Shown piece by piece: positions 6,830-10,587 of a DNA stretch of 10,587 nucleotides. The DNA comes from an uncultured Candidatus Melainabacteria bacterium (GTDB lineage: Bacteria; Cyanobacteriota; Vampirovibrionia; LMEP-6097). The notes below the pieces were generated by a model that saw only the letters and a program-made list of their open reading frames with translations, ran no database searches and was not told where the DNA came from. The DNA lies in assembly GCA_937927525.1 (NCBI GenBank), contig CALBDR010000143.1, positions 1 through 10,587 on the forward strand. Direction: 5' to 3'. The translations under genes were made by a program, and so were the position numbers. Positions within the stretch are counted from its first letter, which is position 1, and each line of letters opens with the position of its first letter.

Positions 6830-8202
6830 CCTAAGTCTCTTACCTGTTCTTTGGAATCATTACCGTACTTATTAAGTATTTTTCCCTCTATAACTTTACT
6901 ACTTTCAGGAACTATTCTAAGACATTCCCACTCCATGTGCACACTAAACTTCATGGATTTACCGTTACGTATTTTAGTGATCTCAAAAGGTAGTATGCTA
7001 GGATCTTCATTCAGGTCTGCTGGCGTAAATCTAAAGCTTCTATCTGCGGAGTCTAGAACCCCTTTAGCAAATCTAGCCTCTCCTGTAGCATCAATTTGAT
7101 AAGGAGACACCATCATCACTTTGTATTTACGACTTAGAGTTTTTAACTGTTCTGCAATAGCAATTTGAGCTTTCCAGTCCATTCTATCTTCTACCTTAAC
7201 AATATTAAGATAGTCAATAACACACATTTTTATGTCGTGTTTTTTAGTCATTAAGTTTAGGTAATGGTCTATTTTTGCCAGAGATAAGCTCACATCGTCT
7301 ACAATATGAAATCTCTTATCTTTAAAAGGCAACTTTCCAGTTTTTAGAGAATAGTCAAACTCTTTTAAGTCATTAGTTTTTACAAGTTTGTTGTAAGTAT
7401 CGACAGTTTCTTCACTGTTCTTGTAAAATGTATCTAATTTTGTTTTAGCTAATAGCAGTTTATCATTTTGAGTCAGTTCATTTTTAATAAACTTCATAAA
7501 AGGCAATCCAGAAAGCATACTCATCAATCGGTAGTATACTTCTACATACCGCATTTCAATACTCATAAATAGTACTGAATTGTTATTTTTCTCAAACTGA
7601 TGTTTAGCCGTATTCAGAGTAATAATTGACTTACCGCTTCCTCTACGACCTCCAAACATAATTAATTCTTCTAACCCAAAACCGCCATTAATTGCGTCAT
7701 ACTCTGTAGACAAACCACTAGAGTACATAACAAACTGTTCTTCTCCTAAAAAAGAGTCTATAGTCGCAACATCAAAAAGCTCCTCACCTTCTGGTAAGAA
7801 CTTGTGTAATTCTAGTATATGTTCTTGTATGCTATCTATAATTTCTACTCGTTCTAGAACTTCTAATTGGTCCATGAACTTTTCTAGCCAAGAAACTGTT
7901 TCTTCTCTGATGAAGTAGTCTTGTAGCTGATCAGCAATAAACTGGCTAGATAGATATTTTTCTTCAGGAGTTTCTTTATAAATTTGAGATTCTAGATATT
8001 CTTTTACTATTTCAGACTTTTGGGACTCATAAAACTCTTGCATAGTTGGAATACGCATATTCTCTTCATAAAACTTTACAATTTTACGAAAAAGAATAAG
8101 ATTGGTATCATTAAAAAATTTACTGACTAGTTTATTATAAAAATCTGTACTCTGCGTAGTTAACAACCTACGCAGAGCAATTTTCTGTATATCAACACTC
8201 AT
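6826..8202 (-). CDS. dnaB-like: Replicative DNA helicase, DnaB/gp41-like
   Basis: Hexameric 5'-3' helicase of 458 aa with a RecA-type motor. An N-terminal helical region (1-150) is followed by STEYDAINGGFG (165-176), Walker A GGRRGSGKS (184-192, Lys191), SIEM with catalytic Glu216, Walker B KMCVIDYLN (325-333, Asp330), KTLSRKYKVMMVSPYQ with the sensor Gln369, and a possible arginine finger in ITKIRNGKSMKF (Arg412). Length and layout fit DnaB/T4 gp41. The ATG shares one base with the stop codon of the upstream HTH gene (TAATG). The helicase stop overlaps the kinase start, so the genes form a translationally coupled chain. It would load on the fork with the separate primase and the family A polymerase. 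Confidence 0.95.
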   Translation of the reverse strand: MSVDIQKIALRRLLTTQSTDFYNKLVSKFFNDTNLILFRKIVKFYEENMRIPTMQEFYESQKSEIVKEYLESQIYKETPEEKYLSSQFIADQLQDYFIREETVSWLEKFMDQLEVLERVEIIDSIQEHILELHKFLPEGEELFDVATIDSFLGEEQFVMYSSGLSTEYDAINGGFGLEELIMFGGRRGSGKSIITLNTAKHQFEKNNNSVLFMSIEMRYVEVYYRLMSMLSGLPFMKFIKNELTQNDKLLLAKTKLDTFYKNSEETVDTYNKLVKTNDLKEFDYSLKTGKLPFKDKRFHIVDDVSLSLAKIDHYLNLMTKKHDIKMCVIDYLNIVKVEDRMDWKAQIAIAEQLKTLSRKYKVMMVSPYQIDATGEARFAKGVLDSADRSFRFTPADLNEDPSILPFEITKIRNGKSMKFSVHMEWECLRIVPESSKVIEGKILNKYGNDSKEQVRDLG

Positions 8203-8966
8203 TATTTAAGTACTACCGGAAAAAGCTCAGCTCTAGGAACAAATATTTTTCTGAACGCATAGTCATTATCTACCCACACTTCATAGGTCTCCCTACCTGT
8301 TTCTGCAATTAAATTTTCTACTCTTTTAACGTGGTTCTTTAGAGGCTCTAGTTTCCAAGAAGTGCCATCCTCTAGCTCCCAGTAAATTTGGTAATGCACG
8401 TCTAATACAGGTTCTTTGTGATTACTGCTCTCTTTCCAAGGGAGCAACTCTACCCAGCGTTGTCTACCATTTCTAAGAGTTTCTGCATACTCTTCATCAA
8501 ATATTTTTAAAATAGTTGCAAAAGAATTTTCTAACCCGTAGAATGCTCTGTCGCCTGGGCTGAACTTAGCATCCAAATCTTGTATAATATGTTCAGTTTT
8601 AGCCGGCTTATTTTTACCTCTCGCCCGAATAGGAACATTTTTTTCTACAAGAACAGACTTAACTCGCTGCGGTGAGATATAGAACTTTTTGGCAATATTA
8701 GTTTGAGCTTCTCCGTTAAGGTAGTAAGAAACAATAGTTTTTTTCTCTGCTTCTGTTAGAGCCTTATTCTTAGCTTTTTCTTTTAATTCTTTTTCTCTAG
8801 CTTCTTTAGCTCTAAAGTCGTCAATAATTTTATCTAGTCGTTTGGTATTATATGCGATTCCTAAATGCTCAGTTACAAACTTTTTAGTTTTTCCAGTTTT
8901 TAAATACCAGATAGCTTGTCTAATCTTAGCTTCGGGTATTTCTTCGTTAATTACTTTTTTAGCCAT
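8202..8966 (-). CDS. Protein with two HTH-like units, start of the helicase operon (254 aa)
   Basis: DNA-binding protein of unknown role. HTH-like segments are near residues 12-50 (IRQAIWYLKTGKTKKFVTEH) and 70-112 (LTEAEKKTIVSYYLNGEAQT, then ISPQRVKSVL), joined by a charged Lys/Glu-rich helix at 53-68. A basic tail PIRARGKNK follows the second. The C-terminal half (135-254) has FSPGDRAFYG and several Trp residues; I do not recognise it. I chose ATG 8966 (MAKK) because GGTGGG lies seven bases upstream. The alternative ATG 8981 falls inside the hairpin and adds only five residues. It lies directly behind a strong promoter and is coupled to the helicase by a one-base overlap, so it may be a regulator or loader. 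Both possibilities are guesses. Confidence 0.82.
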   Translation of the reverse strand: MAKKVINEEIPEAKIRQAIWYLKTGKTKKFVTEHLGIAYNTKRLDKIIDDFRAKEAREKELKEKAKNKALTEAEKKTIVSYYLNGEAQTNIAKKFYISPQRVKSVLVEKNVPIRARGKNKPAKTEHIIQDLDAKFSPGDRAFYGLENSFATILKIFDEEYAETLRNGRQRWVELLPWKESSNHKEPVLDVHYQIYWELEDGTSWKLEPLKNHVKRVENLIAETGRETYEVWVDNDYAFRKIFVPRAELFPVVLK

Positions 8967-8998
8967 AAAAAAACCCACCATTCTTGAAATGATGGGTT
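8967..8998 (-). terminator. Terminator-like hairpin overlapping a promoter start
   Basis: On the minus strand an 11-bp stem (8998-8988 with 8982-8972, one G-U pair) with a 5-base loop is followed by seven U residues that run straight into ATG 8966. It fits an intrinsic terminator for the 109-aa gene upstream. The 3' arm also contains the GGTGGG ribosome binding site of the next gene. The predicted transcription start (about 8993) falls within the 5' arm. Confidence 0.7.
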
Positions 8999-8999
8999 A

Positions 9000-9028
9000 A
9001 ATATATCAAATATTTAATCAATAGTCAA
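9000..9028 (-). promoter_or_regulatory. Strong sigma70-type promoter for the helicase operon
   Basis: TTGACT (9028-9023), a 17-base spacer and TATATT (9005-9000), preceded by the TGA extended -10 element (9008-9006). The predicted start is near 8993. It reads into the HTH-helicase-kinase-cupin-primase chain. The position directly after the stop of the 109-aa gene supports it. Confidence 0.75.
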
Positions 9029-9037
9029 ATTAAATTT

Positions 9038-9367
9038 TTAATTAAATACTACCTTTTCGTTACCTATCTCATACATGTCTAAAACTACTTCCCTCACTAA
9101 GCCAGTTTTAGTATATATTGCAGTATAGTTATTATTTATCAAAGAATTAAGTCTGTATATTTTTTCTAAGGCAAAACTAGCTTTATATGCTTTAGATAAC
9201 TCTTTGTATATTTTACTGTCAGGTGTTACGCCTGGATAAAATCTATCTATTAAAGAATAGATATACTTATCTAGCTCTTCAAACGTAAGAGATAGAATAG
9301 AATCTAAAGTATCATCGTCTAGTTCATATAAGAATAATGCAGAATCAGAATTCAAATTTAGTCTCAA
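9038..9367 (-). CDS. Small unknown protein with probable TTG start (109 aa)
   Basis: I do not recognise this protein. It is acidic at the N-terminus (LYELDDDTLDSILSLTFEEL) and predicted mainly helical, without cysteines, signal peptide or membrane segment. The frame has no ATG except near its end. The best start is TTG 9367, directly after a hairpin and without a clear ribosome binding site; TTG 9355 is an alternative. A stop at 9382-9380 limits extension upstream. A promoter and terminator-like hairpin follow it, so it sits as a separate unit between the four-HTH gene and the helicase operon. The coding claim rests on the open frame of normal composition in a gap that would otherwise be unusually long for this window. 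Confidence 0.6.
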   Translation of the reverse strand: MRLNLNSDSALFLYELDDDTLDSILSLTFEELDKYIYSLIDRFYPGVTPDSKIYKELSKAYKASFALEKIYRLNSLINNNYTAIYTKTGLVREVVLDMYEIGNEKVVFN

Positions 9368-9368
9368 T

Positions 9369-9394
9369 ATAAGGGCAAGTTAGTCTGCCCTTAT
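9369..9394 (-). terminator. Hairpin between two small genes, possible weak terminator
   Basis: A perfect 9-bp inverted repeat ATAAGGGCA/TGCCCTTAT with an 8-base loop sits between the four-HTH gene and the 109-aa gene. Downstream on the minus strand is only TTATATT, so the U-tract is poor. It may terminate weakly, mark an RNA processing site, or shield the TTG start just after it. Confidence 0.45.
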
Positions 9395-9411
9395 TATTCT
9401 CATTACTAAAG

Positions 9412-10098
9412 TTATTCTTTTACAGCTTTAGGGGTATAGTCTGACGCAGACAATCCACGACGGCTAAGAACAGTTTTAACTCCGCGCTCTGTCTTAGCAA
9501 AGTGCTCTGCAAGCTGTGCTACAGTCATAGTGGAAGCTATATCCTCAATACCTTCATAGGAGTCAGAACGGGTAGTTTTCTTATCTCTCTGAGGAGCTTT
9601 AAGCTGCATAGAAAGCAGTTTACCGCGAATACTTTGTACCGGTTTATTAACAGCTTCTGCAATATCCTCAATAAAGGCACCGCTTTCAGCCATTTCAGCA
9701 ATTTTAGCTTCTTCTTCCTCAGTGTAAGAACGTGGAGCCACTTTCTTTTCTGCAGGCTTAATAGCGCCAGTTAATTCCAGACTAAGAGCCTTACCATTAA
9801 TCTGGCGAGCATTGAATTTGCCTCCAGATACTTGCTCAGCAATTTCTTCTGCTGTGAACATTCCACTATTTTCTTCTAGGAAGGCTTTAAGCTCTTCAGT
9901 TTCTTCTTCCGTAAACGTGGGAGCAGCTTTTGGTTTATTGGGCACATCAAACCCTTGTTTACGCAACTTAGCAGTTACGCTACGGCGAGGAAATTCAAAT
10001 TCCTCACAAAGCTGGGAAATGATATCTTCTGTTACGCCTTGAGAACAAAGCTCTTCCATATGAGAAATCATTTCATCAGTATATTCAAATTTAGCCAT
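9412..10098 (-). CDS. Protein of four tandem HTH units, probable phage transcription regulator (228 aa)
   Basis: Four divergent HTH units are visible at about residues 6-50, 62-110, 125-168 and 182-216. Each has an acidic first helix (YTDEM, FTEEETEEL, YTEEEEAKI, then IEDIA in the last) and a recognition-helix pattern ending in K-L or similar: RRSVTAKLRKQG, ARQINGKALSL, VQSIRGKLLSM, ERGVKTVLSRRG. Charged linkers rich in Pro and Lys separate units 1-2, 2-3 and 3-4. This is the build of a multi-site DNA-binding protein or small chromatin-like factor. ATG 10098 has AAGGA seven bases upstream. It has its own promoter at 10155-10183. G+C appears higher than in its neighbours, which may reflect strong expression or selection for codon choice. 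Regulation of the replication genes downstream is inferred. Confidence 0.85.
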   Translation of the reverse strand: MAKFEYTDEMISHMEELCSQGVTEDIISQLCEEFEFPRRSVTAKLRKQGFDVPNKPKAAPTFTEEETEELKAFLEENSGMFTAEEIAEQVSGGKFNARQINGKALSLELTGAIKPAEKKVAPRSYTEEEEAKIAEMAESGAFIEDIAEAVNKPVQSIRGKLLSMQLKAPQRDKKTTRSDSYEGIEDIASTMTVAQLAEHFAKTERGVKTVLSRRGLSASDYTPKAVKE

Positions 10099-10105
10099 AT
10101 GTTTA

Positions 10106-10110
10106 TCCTT
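10106..10110 (-). promoter_or_regulatory. Ribosome binding site of the four-HTH gene
   Basis: AAGGA, spaced seven bases from ATG 10098. It confirms the chosen start. Confidence 0.7.
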
Positions 10111-10129
10111 TTATATGTTGGTTGTCTTG

Positions 10130-10148
10130 TGTTGAGCCAATCTCAACA
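10130..10148 (-). promoter_or_regulatory. 5' end hairpin or operator at the predicted transcription start
   Basis: The inverted repeat TGTTGAG-ATTGG-CTCAACA (7 bp, 5-base loop) begins at the predicted start point of the promoter at 10155-10183. In RNA it would cap the 5' end and may stabilise the message. In DNA the dyad could be an operator. The choice between the two cannot be made from sequence. Confidence 0.5.
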
Positions 10149-10154
10149 ACTGGT

Positions 10155-10183
10155 ATAGTATCAAAACTACAGAAAACAAGCAA
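10155..10183 (-). promoter_or_regulatory. Sigma70-type promoter of the four-HTH gene
   Basis: TTGCTT (10183-10178), a 17-base spacer and TACTAT (10160-10155) with a TGA extended -10 just upstream. The predicted start is near 10148, leaving a leader of about 50 nt. The gap 10184-10308 upstream holds a possible weaker box pair (TTGCCT-16-TTATAT near 10288-10261) and AT-rich sequence without other clear signals. Confidence 0.65.
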
Positions 10184-10273
10184 GAAAAAATTTAACTCAA
10201 TTTTTGTATGTTTGTGTTTTATAGTAAGACAAATCTTAATTGTTGTTTTGATATAAGTAATATAACTTGTAGT

Positions 10274-10309
10274 AAAACAAAAGGCAAATATAATTTTATT
10301 TTAATTTGC
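10274..10309 (-). terminator. Probable intrinsic terminator after the partial HTH gene
   Basis: GCAAAT (10309-10304) can pair with ATTTGC (10289-10284) around an AT-rich loop. The run CTTTTGTTTT follows. The stem is AT-rich and short, so it is weak, but the position directly at the stop codon fits. Confidence 0.4.
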
Positions 10310-10587
10310 TAGTTACCCTTTATTTTAAGTTTTACGCCTTCTACCACTTTTTCTAAATTAGCCTTTTTATTTAAATTTAACCCATCAAATTCAATGCCTA
10401 GTGTCTGTTCTAATTCTAATAACATGCCCTTAACACTTCTTTTTTCTGGTTTATCGTCTGTAGGTTTTTTGTAAACTTTTAGCTGTACTAATTTGCTAAT
10501 TATGCTTCTTGTTTTTTTATTAAAATGCTCTGCAATCTCTGCTACGCTAAATTCCTCTTCTACATATAGCCTAATGAGTTCTTGTTC
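10309..10587 (-). CDS. HTH protein, C-terminal part only (start beyond the right edge)
   Basis: An open frame runs from the window edge to TAG 10309, giving 92 residues with no start in view. The first 38 or so residues form an HTH unit (LIRLYVEEEFSVAEIAEHFN followed by KKTRSIISKLVQLKVY) very like the units of the four-HTH protein downstream. A basic linker (KKPTDDKPEKRS) and a C-terminal helical segment (MLLELEQTLGIEFDG, NLNKKANLEKVVEGV) follow. This is a likely DNA-binding regulator. The resemblance to the neighbouring gene suggests a shared family or local duplication, which is an inference. Confidence 0.75.
   Translation of the reverse strand, partial: EQELIRLYVEEEFSVAEIAEHFNKKTRSIISKLVQLKVYKKPTDDKPEKRSVKGMLLELEQTLGIEFDGLNLNKKANLEKVVEGVKLKIKGN

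Noticed and set aside
6743..7099. Plus-strand frame of 118 codons across the kinase/helicase junction
   Set aside because: It is antisense to two well-supported genes; the translation shows no domain.
9502..10158. Three plus-strand frames opposite the four-HTH gene
   Set aside because: They mirror a gene with clear repeats, start site and promoter on the minus strand.
10184..10308. Origin of replication or phage attachment site in the AT-rich gap
   Set aside because: The sequence is AT-rich but has no iterons or tRNA-like core; AT-richness alone is not evidence.

Overview
This window is an AT-rich stretch (G+C about one third by eye) of what looks like a tailed double-stranded DNA phage genome, carrying part of its DNA replication module. 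All supportable genes lie on the minus strand, are tightly packed, and often overlap by a few bases. A family A DNA polymerase, a separate DnaG-type primase, a DnaB/gp41-type helicase and a UvsW-like SF2 helicase together point to a virus rather than a cell. Host identity cannot be read from the sequence. A heptose-kinase-like gene hints at a Gram-negative host or at phage sugar chemistry, but this is weak.

Layout in the direction of transcription (high to low coordinates): the 3' part of a small helix-turn-helix (HTH) gene (10309-10587); a 210-base gap with a likely terminator, a sigma70-type promoter and a 5' hairpin; a protein with four HTH units (9412-10098); a small unknown gene with a TTG start (9038-9367); a strong promoter fused to a terminator-like hairpin (8967-9028); an HTH protein (8202-8966); the replicative helicase (6826-8202); an HldE-like sugar kinase (5933-6829); a cupin of the sugar-phosphate isomerase type (5578-5955); the primase (4698-5585); DNA polymerase exon 1 (2923-4643); a group I intron (2629-2922); DNA polymerase exon 2 (2100-2628); an unknown gene (1610-2131); and a UvsW-like helicase (1-1608) that runs off the left edge.

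Two self-splicing elements are the main discoveries. The polymerase is split inside its motif B (O-helix) by an endonuclease-free 294-nt group IA intron, with P1, P3, P4, P6a, P7, P8 and P9 all readable. The UvsW-like helicase is interrupted exactly at its DECH (Walker B) box by a 158-residue mini-intein without an endonuclease domain. The gene has no start-to-stop ORF inside the window because it is cut by the window edge, but its frame is open for all 536 codons.

Functionally, the helicase, primase, polymerase and UvsW-like protein would form the replication and recombination machinery. The two sugar-metabolism genes are translationally coupled between helicase and primase, so they are probably expressed with the replication proteins. 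The HTH genes upstream may regulate this module. No tRNA, rRNA, CRISPR array or insertion sequence was seen. No gene-free stretch exceeds 300 bases: the intron is the largest at 294 nt, followed by the gap 10099-10308.
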